A stretch of 64,000 bases of DNA, from contig NZ_SNZE01000006.1 of NCBI RefSeq assembly GCF_004363775.1, positions 46,632-110,631 on the forward strand, written 5' to 3'. A model generated the notes under the pieces. It was not told where the DNA came from and did no database searches. It was given only the letters and a program-made list of their open reading frames with translations. The stretch is from Hydromonas duriensis (lineage in GTDB: Bacteria > Pseudomonadota > Gammaproteobacteria > Burkholderiales > Burkholderiaceae). Positions 29,205-38,477 of this stretch are shown here, piece by piece; the stretch's first letter is position 1, and each line of letters starts with the position of its first letter. A program made the position numbers and the translations under genes.

Positions 29205-30710
29205 ATGACGCAAAGTGCAGCACCCGCAGCCCCTCATTTTTCAAATTTCAACTTAGATGCTCGCATTTTGCGCGCCATCGAAGAGTCGGGTTACACCACC
29301 CCAACCCCCATCCAAGCGCAAGCCATCCCCGTGGTATTAAACGGTCAGGATGTCATGGGTTCGGCTCAAACGGGCACGGGAAAAACAGCCAGCTTCGTGT
29401 TACCGATTTTACAAAACATCTTACCACTTGCTTCTTCCAGTACTTCTCCTGCGCGACACCCTGTGCGTGCTTTGGTGCTGTGCCCAACCCGAGAGTTGGC
29501 GGTACAAGTGGCTGATAACGCACAAAAATATGCCAAACACACCCCCATTCGCAGTGCGGTCGTTTTTGGCGGTATGGACATTAAAAGCCAAACACCTGCT
29601 TTACGTGCGGGCGTTGAACTGTTGATTGCCACACCTGGTCGCTTACTCGACCACCTTGAGTCTGGCAATGTATCGTTAGGACAGGTCGGTTACCTTGTTC
29701 TTGATGAGGCTGATCGTATGTTAGACATGGGCTTTTTGCCTGACTTGCAACGCATCTTAAATGTATTGCCCAAACAGCGCCAAACCTTATTATTTTCAGC
29801 TACTTTTTCACCTGAAATTCGTAAGCTGGCGCAGTCGTATCAAACCAACCCCGTGACCATCGAAACGGCACAACGCAACGCGGCATCACAAAACATTACT
29901 CAAACGGTGTACAGCGTTGCGGATAAAACACAAAAACGCGCCGCGCTGGTGAAGCTAATTCATGAGCAAAAGGTTGAGCAGGCCATGATTTTTGTGAACA
30001 CGAAAATCGAGGCTCGCGAGCTATCGCGTTTTCTTCAACGTGCGAAAATCAATGCTCAAAGCATTCATGGCGACCAAAGCCAAGCGGAGCGTTTGGCCAC
30101 CTTGGAAGGTTTTAAAAAGAATGAAGTGCCGATTCTCGTTGCAACAGACGTGGCGGCTCGCGGTTTAGACATTTCTCAAATGCCTTGCGTCATTAATTTT
30201 GATTTACCTTACAACGCAGAGGACTATGTGCACCGTATCGGACGCACGGGGCGCGCGGGCGCTCAAGGGCGGGCACTGTCGATTGTGACACCATTGGATG
30301 AGCGCTTGTTAGCGGCCATTTGCAAATTAACCAAACAAGAATTCACCGCCATCCCTCTTGAAGCCACCCCATCCAACACCCGTGAAGACCGACCTCGCCG
30401 CGATGACTCTCGCACATCACCGCATCCGCGTGCTGGAGCAGATGCACCGCGTGTGCGCAATACCGAGCGCAGCGCACCACACCGTCGCAGCGCCGTTGAG
30501 GAGCAAGAATTAGAATATTTGCGCCGCAAAACGCGCTTATCAAACGACCCTTTTTTCACTCAACCGTATCAACCCGCCACCACCGCACCCAGCTCTGACA
30601 AAGACACTCAACCTGCGAACGCGTCCGCTTTAGTGCGCCCAAATAAATTGGGGCAAAACACTGCGCCAGTGGCTGCTTTATTTAAACTGGGCAAACCGAA
30701 AAAACGCTGA
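29205..30710 (+). CDS. rhlE: DEAD-box ATP-dependent RNA helicase, RhlE type
   Basis: A 501-residue RNA helicase. The Q motif lies in FSNFNLDARILRAIEESGY, then AQTGTGKT (Walker A), PTRELAVQ, the DEAD box in LVLDEADRMLDMGF, SAT in LLFSATFS, and ATDVAARGLDI plus HRIGRTGRAG in the second RecA domain. The C-terminal about 130 residues are Arg/Pro/Ser-rich and disordered, as in RhlE proteins acting in ribosome assembly and RNA decay. The ATG at 29205 is preferred over a TTG 12 bases upstream. It is a single-gene unit ended by a strong hairpin. Confidence 0.92.
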   Translation: MTQSAAPAAPHFSNFNLDARILRAIEESGYTTPTPIQAQAIPVVLNGQDVMGSAQTGTGKTASFVLPILQNILPLASSSTSPARHPVRALVLCPTRELAVQVADNAQKYAKHTPIRSAVVFGGMDIKSQTPALRAGVELLIATPGRLLDHLESGNVSLGQVGYLVLDEADRMLDMGFLPDLQRILNVLPKQRQTLLFSATFSPEIRKLAQSYQTNPVTIETAQRNAASQNITQTVYSVADKTQKRAALVKLIHEQKVEQAMIFVNTKIEARELSRFLQRAKINAQSIHGDQSQAERLATLEGFKKNEVPILVATDVAARGLDISQMPCVINFDLPYNAEDYVHRIGRTGRAGAQGRALSIVTPLDERLLAAICKLTKQEFTAIPLEATPSNTREDRPRRDDSRTSPHPRAGADAPRVRNTERSAPHRRSAVEEQELEYLRRKTRLSNDPFFTQPYQPATTAPSSDKDTQPANASALVRPNKLGQNTAPVAALFKLGKPKKR

Positions 30711-30752
30711 TCACTGCATCGCTTAATACAACTCAACATAGCAATAGATAAC

Positions 30753-30783
30753 AAAACGCCACTTCTTTTTGAAGTGGCGTTTT
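30753..30783. terminator. Bidirectional terminator between rhlE and livF
   Basis: A perfect 13-bp stem AAAACGCCACTTC/GAAGTGGCGTTTT with a 5-base loop, A-rich on the left and T-rich on the right. Confidence 0.9.
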
Positions 30784-30811
30784 GGTTTATCAATCAACGA
30801 AAGAGATTGTA

Positions 30812-31531
30812 TTACTCACCCAAATAAGCGGATTGAACCTGCGGGTCGTCCAACATGTCTGCGGCTTTGCCATTCATGATGATATTGCCTGAACCCATCA
30901 CGTAGCCACGGTCGGCTGCTTTCAAGGCCAATTTCGCATTTTGTTCAACCAGAATAATGGTCGTACCTTCCGATGACACTTGTTTAATGACATTAAAAAT
31001 CACTTCTGTCATCACAGGCGACAACCCCATGGTCGGCTCATCCATAATGAGCAGTTTGGGTTGACTCATAAGCGCACGCGCCATGGCCAACATTTGCTGC
31101 TCACCACCAGACATTGTGCCTGCCAACTGACTGGCACGCTCTTTTAAGCGAGGGAAGATGGCAAACATTTTTTCGATGTCTGCTTCAATACCCGCTTTGT
31201 CTTCGCGGATGTAAGCACCCATTTGCAGGTTTTCAACAATCGTCATGCGGGCAAATACGCCTCGACCTTCAGGCACCATCACCAAGCCTTGAGCCAATAA
31301 ATCCCAGCTGGGTGTCCCTTTGATGGACTTGCCACGATAGTAAATTTCGCCTGCTTTGGCGGGTATCATGCCCGTGATGGCTTTTAGCGTTGTGGTTTTA
31401 CCCGCTCCGTTTGAGCCAATCAAAGTCACCAACTCACCTTCGTACACGTCCATATCAACGTTTTTGACAGCTTGAATACCGCCATACGCAACCTGTAGAC
31501 CTTTAATACTTAGCATCGGTTGTTGTGCCAT
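30812..31531 (-). CDS. livF: Branched-chain amino acid ABC transporter, ATP-binding protein LivF
   Basis: A 239-residue ABC ATPase. Walker A is GSNGAGKTTTLKAI, the Q-loop segment is GLVMVPEGRGVFARMTI (typical of LivF), the signature is TMSGGEQQMLAMARAL and Walker B is LLIMDEPTMGLSP. With LivG it powers import of leucine, isoleucine and valine through LivHM. GGAGG lies eight bases before the ATG, inside the end of livG; an in-frame GTG 15 bases upstream overlaps livG but is less likely. It is the last gene of livHMGF. Confidence 0.93.
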   Translation of the reverse strand: MAQQPMLSIKGLQVAYGGIQAVKNVDMDVYEGELVTLIGSNGAGKTTTLKAITGMIPAKAGEIYYRGKSIKGTPSWDLLAQGLVMVPEGRGVFARMTIVENLQMGAYIREDKAGIEADIEKMFAIFPRLKERASQLAGTMSGGEQQMLAMARALMSQPKLLIMDEPTMGLSPVMTEVIFNVIKQVSSEGTTIILVEQNAKLALKAADRGYVMGSGNIIMNGKAADMLDDPQVQSAYLGE

Positions 31532-31532
31532 T

Positions 31533-32309
31533 TTAGTGTCCTCCACCTAAGTAAGCCTCAATCACGTCTTTATTTTTACGGACGTCTTCGGGTTTGCCTT
31601 GTGCCAAAATTTCACCATGATCGAGCACGGTCATTTCATCGCACAACTCCATAATTAACTTCACGTCGTGTTCAATGATAAGAATCGTCACACCATCTGC
31701 ACTGATTTTACGAAGCAACTTCGTCAAATCGAGCTTTTCGGTAGAGTTCATACCTGCTGCGGGTTCGTCTAATGCCAACAACTTCGGGTCAGTCGCCAAT
31801 GCGCGTGCAATTTCTAAACGACGCTGCAAACCATAAGCCAAGTTGCGAGCCGCGTAGTCGTGATATTCACCAATGCCGACATAATCGAGCAAAGCTTGCG
31901 CGCGTTCACGAATTTGCTTTTCTTCTTCACGTACCGCTTTAGTCCCAAAAATCGAGCCAAGCACGCCGCCTTTGGTACGAACGTGACGACCCACCATGAC
32001 ATTTTCTAAAGCGGTCATGTGACCGAACAGACGAATATTTTGGAAGGTGCGCGCAATACCCGCTTTTGCCACTTCATGCACCGCCGTGGGCTGATAGTGC
32101 ACACCGTTGAGGATGAACTCGCCAGAGTCTGGCTCATACAAACCTGTAATCACATTAAAAAATGTGGTTTTACCTGCACCGTTAGGGCCAATCAGACCAT
32201 ATACAGTGTTCTTTTTAACTTCTAAACCGACTTCGGACAAGGCTTTTAAGCCGCCGAAACTTTTGTTCACGCCCTTAACTGAGAGGACGATATGTTCATT
32301 TGCCTTCAT
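31533..32309 (-). CDS. livG: Branched-chain amino acid ABC transporter, ATP-binding protein LivG
   Basis: A 258-residue ABC ATPase. Walker A is GPNGAGKTTFFNVITG, followed by GIARTFQNIRLFGHMTALENV (Q-loop, typical of LivG), the signature region is NLAYGLQRRLEIARAL (LSGGQ degenerate to AYGLQ, as usual for LivG), and Walker B is LLALDEPAAGMN. Two adjacent ATGs (32312, 32309) are possible; AAGGAG fits the second better. It starts about ten bases after livM. Confidence 0.93.
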   Translation of the reverse strand: MKANEHIVLSVKGVNKSFGGLKALSEVGLEVKKNTVYGLIGPNGAGKTTFFNVITGLYEPDSGEFILNGVHYQPTAVHEVAKAGIARTFQNIRLFGHMTALENVMVGRHVRTKGGVLGSIFGTKAVREEEKQIRERAQALLDYVGIGEYHDYAARNLAYGLQRRLEIARALATDPKLLALDEPAAGMNSTEKLDLTKLLRKISADGVTILIIEHDVKLIMELCDEMTVLDHGEILAQGKPEDVRKNKDVIEAYLGGGH

Positions 32310-32319
32310 CATTCTCTCC

Positions 32320-33456
32320 TTAAGCCGCTTTGGTTGATTTATCAGCTTGAATGTCTTTTTTATCTTCACGCGTCGGCGTCGGCCATAAGCCTTTTGGACG
32401 ATAGAGCATAATCAAAATCATTGCCAAACCGAGTAACATTTGACGCAAAATCGCGGTGTCAATCAAGACCTTACCAAATGCTGCTTTTTGAATCGGCTCA
32501 ACGGTGAAGCGCAAGAATTCAGGCAAAAAGTACATAATAACTGCACCCAAAATCACGCCAGGGATATGACCCATGCCGCCTAAAACAACCATAGCAAGAA
32601 TAACAATTGACTCAAGATAAGTGAATGATTCTGGTGAGATAAAGCCTTGGAATGATGCAAACATACCACCTGCGATGCCACCAAAAGTCGCGCCTAATGA
32701 GAAGGCCAACAACTTGATGTTACGTACATTGATACCCATTGCTTTGGCGGCGATATCGTCTTCACGCAAAGCCATCCAAGCGCGTCCTAGGCGAGATTTT
32801 TGTAAACGATAACAAACAAATACCGTTGCCGCAGCTAAAACCAAAAACAAGTAGTAGTACAAAAACTCTTTGGTTAATTGTAAACCGCCAATATCTAAGG
32901 TTCTATCGAGCGGATAGCCAAAAATCGTAACAGGGTCAATCCGATTGATACCGCGAGGGCCATTGGTCAAATTAAACTCATTTTTGCCCAAGTTATTCAT
33001 GAAAATACGGATGATTTCACCAAAACCCAAGGTGACAAGCGCCAAGTAGTCGCCGCGCAATTTCAAAATCGGCGTGCCGAGCATAATCCCAGCCAATGCC
33101 GCCAGCCCTGCCCCCAGTGGAATAATCACCCACAGCGGAACATGCAGGCCGTTTGGAAAGTGCTCATGAGCCCAAGCAAAGTTATCAGACAAATGCGACG
33201 ACGACAACAATGCCACCATGTACGCACCGACCGCATAAAATGCGATGTAACCCAAATCAAGCAAACCCGCGAAACCCACCACAATATTCAAGCCCATTGC
33301 CAACATGATGTATAACAACGCCATGTCGACAATACGTACCCACGTTGTACCGCCAACCGTTTTTGCGATAAAAGGCATCGCCATTAATAACGCCAAGGCA
33401 ATCAAGAACCCAATCATGGACTCTTTTGGATTCATTTTTTGCAATAATTTATTCAT
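32320..33456 (-). CDS. livM: Branched-chain amino acid ABC transporter permease LivM
   Basis: A 378-residue inner-membrane permease with about ten membrane segments. Marks are MGLNIVVGFAGLLDLGYIAFYAVGAY in the first part, LRGDYLALVTLGFGEIIRI, and the coupling segment GRAWMALREDDIAAKAMGINV that docks on the ATPases, then GGMGHIPGVILGA. It pairs with LivH. AAGGAGG lies five bases before the ATG, and the gene follows livH by ten bases. Confidence 0.93.
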   Translation of the reverse strand: MNKLLQKMNPKESMIGFLIALALLMAMPFIAKTVGGTTWVRIVDMALLYIMLAMGLNIVVGFAGLLDLGYIAFYAVGAYMVALLSSSHLSDNFAWAHEHFPNGLHVPLWVIIPLGAGLAALAGIMLGTPILKLRGDYLALVTLGFGEIIRIFMNNLGKNEFNLTNGPRGINRIDPVTIFGYPLDRTLDIGGLQLTKEFLYYYLFLVLAAATVFVCYRLQKSRLGRAWMALREDDIAAKAMGINVRNIKLLAFSLGATFGGIAGGMFASFQGFISPESFTYLESIVILAMVVLGGMGHIPGVILGAVIMYFLPEFLRFTVEPIQKAAFGKVLIDTAILRQMLLGLAMILIMLYRPKGLWPTPTREDKKDIQADKSTKAA

Positions 33457-33466
33457 GATGTCCTCC

Positions 33467-34372
33467 TTATGCGCGATCTGCAGTACGTTGACCCATGAGA
33501 CCAGACGGACGGAAAATTAAGACCACAACCAAGACGACAAATGCAAATACGTCTTGATACTCGCTACTGATGTAACCCGCGCCCAAGGCTTCAGCCAAGC
33601 CCAAGACCAAGCCGCCGACCACAGCACCTGGAATATTGCCAATGCCACCGAGTACCGCCGCAATAAACGCTTTCATCCCTGGCATAAAGCCCATGTAAAA
33701 GTGTGCTTTACCAACATTGAGGGCATACATAATACCCGCAACAGCTGCTAACGCTGCACCAATCATGAACGTCGCTGAAATCACTTTATTTGGATTCACG
33801 CCCATCAAGCCCGTCACACCCACATTTTCAGACGTGGCACGCATGGCTCGACCCAGTTTGGTTTTATTGACCAAGGTCAACAAGCCCGCCATCATGATGA
33901 CGGACAATACGACAATCACGATTTCACGCATGGTCACGCCAACATCGTTGAACAACACGATGCGTTGAGAGGGCAACAATTCAGGCATCGGACGATGCTC
34001 TAAGCCCCACACCAACATCGCAATGGCCTGCAACAAGAAAGACATACCAATGGCGGTAATCAACGGTGCCAATTTAGGCGCGTTGCGTAAAGGCCGATAG
34101 GCAATTTTTTCCATCAAGAAACTGACCACCATACACACCAACATCGCCACGAGCATGGTAATAATCAGTACAACGGCAATCGGCAAACCTGCTTTTATCA
34201 ATAAGGTTGATACCGTAACAGCGACCATAGCACCAATCATCATCACTTCACCATGGGCAAAGTTAATGATGCCTAAAATACCATAGACCATGGTATAACC
34301 CAAGGCCACCATCGCATAAATACTACCGACGATGATGCCGTTTATTAACGTTTGCACGAGCGTATCAAACAT
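33467..34372 (-). CDS. livH: Branched-chain amino acid ABC transporter permease LivH
   Basis: A 301-residue inner-membrane permease with about eight membrane segments. The N-terminus LINGIIVGSIYAMVALGYTMVYG followed by INFAHGEVMMIGAM is the LivH signature. The coupling segment is GRAMRATSENVGVTGLMGVN, and GGIGNIPGAVVGGLVLG follows. It is the first gene of livHMGF and lies downstream of livK, with a hairpin in the 215-base gap. Confidence 0.93.
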   Translation of the reverse strand: MFDTLVQTLINGIIVGSIYAMVALGYTMVYGILGIINFAHGEVMMIGAMVAVTVSTLLIKAGLPIAVVLIITMLVAMLVCMVVSFLMEKIAYRPLRNAPKLAPLITAIGMSFLLQAIAMLVWGLEHRPMPELLPSQRIVLFNDVGVTMREIVIVVLSVIMMAGLLTLVNKTKLGRAMRATSENVGVTGLMGVNPNKVISATFMIGAALAAVAGIMYALNVGKAHFYMGFMPGMKAFIAAVLGGIGNIPGAVVGGLVLGLAEALGAGYISSEYQDVFAFVVLVVVLIFRPSGLMGQRTADRA

Positions 34373-34548
34373 CTCCGCACTCCTTCGTTTATTTGTCTCT
34401 AAATCTTTGACTGCTTAAGCACCATTCATTTATGAGAGAGCATAAGTTTCTGAGTTTTAAAACACAAAATTTATTATTTTTTGTCAACCATTCAGTAATT
34501 TGTTTCACATTCTGGTCTGTGTGAGTCAAACTATCATTAATTATCATT

Positions 34549-34578
34549 AAAAAACCCTGACTTCGCAGTCAGGGTTTT
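34549..34578 (-). terminator. Hairpin between livK and livH (terminator or partial attenuator)
   Basis: A strong stem AACCCTGACT/AGTCAGGGTT (34553-34562 with 34567-34576), TTCG-like 4-base loop, and U run on the minus strand, 10 bases after the livK stop. Readthrough past it would let the substrate-binding protein be made in excess over the membrane and ATPase parts. Confidence 0.85.
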
Positions 34579-34587
34579 GTCACTGCA

Positions 34588-35781
34588 TTACTGAATAATT
34601 TGCGCAACTGTCAGCTTTTTACCTTTGATTTCATTGATGGTGATGGCACCACCTTTGATGTCACCTGTTGGTTCGAATTCGATTTTACCGATTAAACCTT
34701 CAATTGACACTTTAGGCATTGCTGCAGCAATCGCTTCGCGATCGACAGAGTTGGCTTTTTTCATTGCATCAACAATTGCGTACACCGCATCGTAAGCAAA
34801 TGGAGAGTAGATTTGAACTTTTTGGCCAGAAAATGCTTTTTCGTAGTTGGCTACAAAGTCTTTACCTTTTGCCATTTTTTCCAAAGGCATACCTGCAACT
34901 GAGCACACAACGCCTTCAGATGCTTCACCAGCCAACTCAACCATTTTCTCTGTACATGCGCCGTCAGCAGAAGCCAACTTAGCAGTCAGGCCGAGTTCTT
35001 TCATTTGCTTAACCAATGGTGCTGCTGTCGCATCCATGCCACCCCAGAAAATGTAATCTGGATTCATGGCTTTAATTTTAGTCAAGATGGCTTTGAAATC
35101 GGTTGTTTTATCAGTTGCAGCTTCACGTGCAACCACTTCAACTTTACCTTCTTTCAATGTTTTGTCTACTTGGTCAGCTAAACCTTTACCGTATTGCGTA
35201 GCATCATCCAAAACCACCACTTTTTTCGCGCCGTGTTCCATCAAGTATTTCGCTACAGAAGGACCTTGTTTAGCATCCGTCGCAACCACACGATAAGCAC
35301 TCACAGAGCCTTTTGGTGTTTTAGTGCTTTTCAATGTGTAGTCAGGATTGGTAGAAGAAGGAGAGACTTGAACCATGCCCGCTGCTGCGTATACAGCACT
35401 TGCAGGAATTGATACGCCTGAGTTCAAATGGCCAACTACTGCAACTGCACCAGCGTCCACCAATTTTTGTGCTACAACGGGGCCTTGTTTTGGATCGCCT
35501 GCGTCGTCTTCACCGACCAATTCCAATTTCACTTTTTTACCGCCGATGACCAAATCACCTTTAGCGTTAATTTCATTCACGGCCAATTGTGCACCGTTTT
35601 CGTTGTCTTTACCTAAGTGAGCAATTTCACCTGATTTTGGCGCACCGCTACCGATTTTCACCACAATGGTGTCACCAGAAGCAGCTGGTTGAGCGGCATC
35701 CGCTTTCTTTTCTTCAGGTTTGCAAGCGGTCAAAGCTACTGCTGCCATTAAAGGTACTAGTTTAAATAATTTTGTTTGCAT
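34588..35781 (-). CDS. livK: Branched-chain amino acid-binding lipoprotein LivK/LivJ-type
   Basis: A 397-residue periplasmic binding protein. The N-terminus is a lipoprotein signal with the lipobox LTAC, the acylated Cys being C20, so the protein is probably held at the membrane rather than free as in E. coli. The body is a type I periplasmic binding fold (peripla_BP_6): GSGAPKSGEIAHLGKDNENGAQLAVNEIN at its start, VVGHLNSGVSIPAS with the ligand-binding serine region, and ATQYGKGLADQV. It binds Leu/Ile/Val or related amino acids for LivHMGF encoded downstream. GGAGAAAA precedes the ATG. Confidence 0.92.
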   Translation of the reverse strand: MQTKLFKLVPLMAAVALTACKPEEKKADAAQPAASGDTIVVKIGSGAPKSGEIAHLGKDNENGAQLAVNEINAKGDLVIGGKKVKLELVGEDDAGDPKQGPVVAQKLVDAGAVAVVGHLNSGVSIPASAVYAAAGMVQVSPSSTNPDYTLKSTKTPKGSVSAYRVVATDAKQGPSVAKYLMEHGAKKVVVLDDATQYGKGLADQVDKTLKEGKVEVVAREAATDKTTDFKAILTKIKAMNPDYIFWGGMDATAAPLVKQMKELGLTAKLASADGACTEKMVELAGEASEGVVCSVAGMPLEKMAKGKDFVANYEKAFSGQKVQIYSPFAYDAVYAIVDAMKKANSVDREAIAAAMPKVSIEGLIGKIEFEPTGDIKGGAITINEIKGKKLTVAQIIQ

Positions 35782-36118
35782 CGTCTTTTCTCCATGTGAA
35801 ACTACTTAAGTCATCTGGGTTGCAATATATCAAGCATGCCCTCTAAGAACTACGTACATATTTAAAACACCACTAGGCGCTGCGCATTGTAACGCTGGTT
35901 GTTAAATGGCGCAAGAAAAAACCGTTACGCTCATTCGACCAATACACCGCAAGCCCTGACCGCGATTATTATGCAGTGCAGCAGGAATGGCAAGCATAAA
36001 ATATAGTTTTTTATCCTTTTCTGTCCCTTGTATTTGCTCGGCAACTTTATACAGAAAAAAAATGGTGCAGCGCAACGTTTATTTGATTTTATTTAAAGAT
36101 AGAACATCACGGGATTTT
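35782..36118. other. 337-base intergenic stretch between livK and dedA
   Basis: The part next to livK holds its ribosome site and a possible promoter and leader. The rest is AT-rich and I see no gene, repeat or RNA structure that I can support. A short plus-strand frame (35987-36178) runs into the end of dedA and looks spurious. Confidence 0.6.
35886..35914 (-). promoter_or_regulatory. Possible livK promoter
   Basis: On the minus strand TTGCGC (35914-35909) and TACAAT (35891-35886) are 17 bases apart, leaving a leader of about 100 bases before livK. The -35 match is only partial. Confidence 0.35.
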
Positions 36119-36766
36119 TTACATTTTTTTCTTGCGTTGCAACAAGCGCCACATAAACCCCAAAGCCGCAGGAATTAAAGCTGCTAAAAAACCAATAATC
36201 GCAATGGTCGACAGGTGATCACGAATAATCGGGACACTACCGAACCAGTAACCACCCCACACAAAAATAGTGACCCACAATACCGCACCAATGATATTGA
36301 ACTGTTGAAAGCGCACTCGATTCATTTCCGAAACGCCCGCAACGAATGGCGCAAAAGTGCGGACGATGGGTAAAAATCGGGCCAAAATAATCGCTTTGCC
36401 GCCGTGCCGCTCGTAAAATTCATGGGTTTTAATCAGCGCATCACGGCTTATCCAGCGGCTGTCGGTTTCAAAGGCTTTTTTACCAATAAAGCGTCCAATC
36501 GAATAATTCACCGTGTTGCCCAAAACTGCCGCCACAATCAACAGAACCGTCAAAAGCCACGGATTCATTAAGCCATCGGCTGAAAAAGCGCCTGCAATAA
36601 ACAACAACGAGTCACCAGGTAAGAATGGCAATACCACAAAGCCTGTTTCACCGAAAACCACGACAAATAAAATCGCGTAAATATACAAGCCGTATTGTTG
36701 AATCAACACTTGAAGCTGGCTGTCAATGTGCATCATAAAACTGAAAATTTGAGTAAAGGTTTCCAA
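36119..36766 (-). CDS. DedA family membrane protein
   Basis: A 215-residue inner-membrane protein of the DedA/SNARE-associated (VTT) family with five or six hydrophobic segments. Marks are VFGETGFVVLPFLPGDSLLF with the conserved E and the PGD motif, GNTVNYSIGRFIGKKAF, and the FYERHGGKAIILARFLPIVRTF segment with the essential arginines, then FAPFVAGVSEM. DedA proteins take part in membrane lipid (undecaprenyl phosphate or phosphatidylethanolamine) handling and envelope homeostasis; the exact lipid is not fixed here. A basic tail (LLQRKKKM) ends it. Confidence 0.88.
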   Translation of the reverse strand: METFTQIFSFMMHIDSQLQVLIQQYGLYIYAILFVVVFGETGFVVLPFLPGDSLLFIAGAFSADGLMNPWLLTVLLIVAAVLGNTVNYSIGRFIGKKAFETDSRWISRDALIKTHEFYERHGGKAIILARFLPIVRTFAPFVAGVSEMNRVRFQQFNIIGAVLWVTIFVWGGYWFGSVPIIRDHLSTIAIIGFLAALIPAALGFMWRLLQRKKKM

Positions 36767-36880
36767 AGGCTGTTCCTATTTAAAATCTATCCAATCGTCA
36801 AACAGTATGACGAAAAGTCGCATAATAACACAGTCTTTTAAGATGCAAAAATAAGGGAGAAAGCCACTCAAAACAACGAA

Positions 36881-37810
36881 TTAACCACGTGGGTGATGTT
36901 CAGTATGGATTTTTTTTAGGCGTTCGCGCGCAACATGTGTGTAAATTTGTGTGGTGCTGATATCCACATGCCCGAGTAACAATTGAACCACGCGCAAGTC
37001 GGCGCCATGATTAAGCAAATGGGTGGCGAACGCATGGCGCAGGGTATGCGGAGAAATCAACACCAGCGGAATCCCTACTTGCGACGCATAACGTTTAATC
37101 ACATGCCAAAACATCTGCCGCGTCATGGCTGAACCTCGGGCCGTGACAAATACTTCATCGCAGGTTTTGCCTTTAAGTAAAGCCGCTCGTGCTTGTTTTA
37201 AGTATATATTGAGCCGCTCGTTGGCTTCTTGACCAAACGGCACTAAGCGGGTTTTATCGCCTTTGCCCGTAATTCGCAACACACCATCATTTAAGCTGAC
37301 ATCGAGCATGCGCATGCCGATTAACTCTGATACGCGTAATCCACTGGCATACATCAACTCAATCATTGCTCGGTTACGCAATCCCAGCAAACTTTCATCG
37401 GGCGCATTGAGCAGGGATTCAATTTGTGATTCGGATAAGCTTTTGGGCAAGCGCGCCGCTGGCTTGCCACGCAAAATGTTCAAGCACGGATCATGCGCAA
37501 TTAAATTTGACTGCTGCGCCCATGCGTAAAATCGTCGGAAGCTGGCGATTTTACGGTTAGATGAACTGCTTTTTTTAACCAACCCAGCCCGAAAAGACGC
37601 CGCCAAATGTGCCTCAATATCAGCCTGTTGAGCCTTAAGCAAGACCACGCCTTTGGCATGCAAATCTACGGCGAGCAGTTGCAAATCACGCCCATACGCA
37701 GCCAAGGTGTTATTCGAGAGTCCATCTGCCAACCACAAACCACTGGTGAATTGATCTATCAATGCTTGGTCAGGGTGCGACGAGAGGGGTTTTTTCTTCA
37801 AAGTAGTCAT
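36881..37810 (-). CDS. xerD: Site-specific tyrosine recombinase XerD
   Basis: A 309-residue recombinase that, with XerC, resolves chromosome dimers at dif. An N-terminal SAM-like core-binding domain covers residues about 12-100 (ASFRRFYAWA). The catalytic domain has all expected residues: R159 in SGLRVSEL, K183 in GKGDKTRLVPFG, H255 and R258 in SPHTLRHAFATH, H281 in LLGHVDISTTQIY and nucleophile Y290. The length and GKGDKxRLVP motif fit XerD better than XerC or a phage integrase. No dif site was seen in the window. It lies alone between dedA and ogt. Confidence 0.88.
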   Translation of the reverse strand: MTTLKKKPLSSHPDQALIDQFTSGLWLADGLSNNTLAAYGRDLQLLAVDLHAKGVVLLKAQQADIEAHLAASFRAGLVKKSSSSNRKIASFRRFYAWAQQSNLIAHDPCLNILRGKPAARLPKSLSESQIESLLNAPDESLLGLRNRAMIELMYASGLRVSELIGMRMLDVSLNDGVLRITGKGDKTRLVPFGQEANERLNIYLKQARAALLKGKTCDEVFVTARGSAMTRQMFWHVIKRYASQVGIPLVLISPHTLRHAFATHLLNHGADLRVVQLLLGHVDISTTQIYTHVARERLKKIHTEHHPRG

Positions 37811-37960
37811 TTTTTATTTAGGATATTAAACTGCTCTGTCGGTCAATGTTTGGTACAGCGGTCATCACACAATCGTGGCGGGCGGACATTGATGAGGTCA
37901 TTGATATTCTGCAGCACTCATCAATACTGAATAATACTCGATGATATTCAATGCTAGTCA

Positions 37961-38476
37961 ATGGTAGTCAATGCCTTCATGCCTTAACAACCAGCGTTTG
38001 ACATGAATATGAAAACCATCGTCATGCCGCGCAAAACCACCAATCCCATTGCGCGCCACCACGCGATGACACGGCGTAATCAATGGATAAGGATTCGCAC
38101 CGCACGCGCCACCAATCGCGCGAGGACTGCCGCACTGAATAATTTGCCCGACTTGTTTGTAGCTCAACACTTGACCGCTTTCAATAGCGTTAATTGCTTG
38201 CCAAACCCGTTTTTGGAAATCTGTCCCTTGAGGCATCAAAGGCAAATCAAAAGGTGAGTTACTGTTTACGAGGTAGGCTTCGATTTGTTGAAAAGCACGT
38301 CTCGATAATTCGCTGTCACCTTTTTTTTCTTGATAGCCACTGGGCAAATAGCTTAATTCAAAGACTTTATCATGCTCGTTGTTTAAACGCACACCAACAG
38401 CCCCAAATGGCGCGGGTACAATCGCATCAAAGGTAGATGCGGGTGAGTGAGTTTGTGCATGTAACAGGGTGCGCAT
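37961..38476 (-). CDS. ogt: Methylated-DNA--[protein]-cysteine S-methyltransferase
   Basis: A 172-residue suicide enzyme (stop codon at 37958-37960) that transfers alkyl groups from O6-methylguanine or O4-methylthymine to its own cysteine. The acceptor is C136 in ITPCHRVVARNG, preceded by the arginine-finger helix GSPRAIGGACGANPYPL and the start of the DNA-binding domain TDFQKRVWQAI. There is no Ada N-terminal domain, so it is an Ogt-type protein. The ATG at 38476 lies one base after the ispH stop, with the GGAG ribosome site inside the ispH end, so the two are coupled. Its last codons lie in a short direct repeat (TAGTCAATG twice). Confidence 0.9.
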
Positions 38477-38477
38477 A

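Noticed and set aside
35987..36178. 63-codon plus-strand frame between livK and dedA
   Set aside because: No ribosome site or family resemblance, and it runs into the dedA coding region on the other strand.
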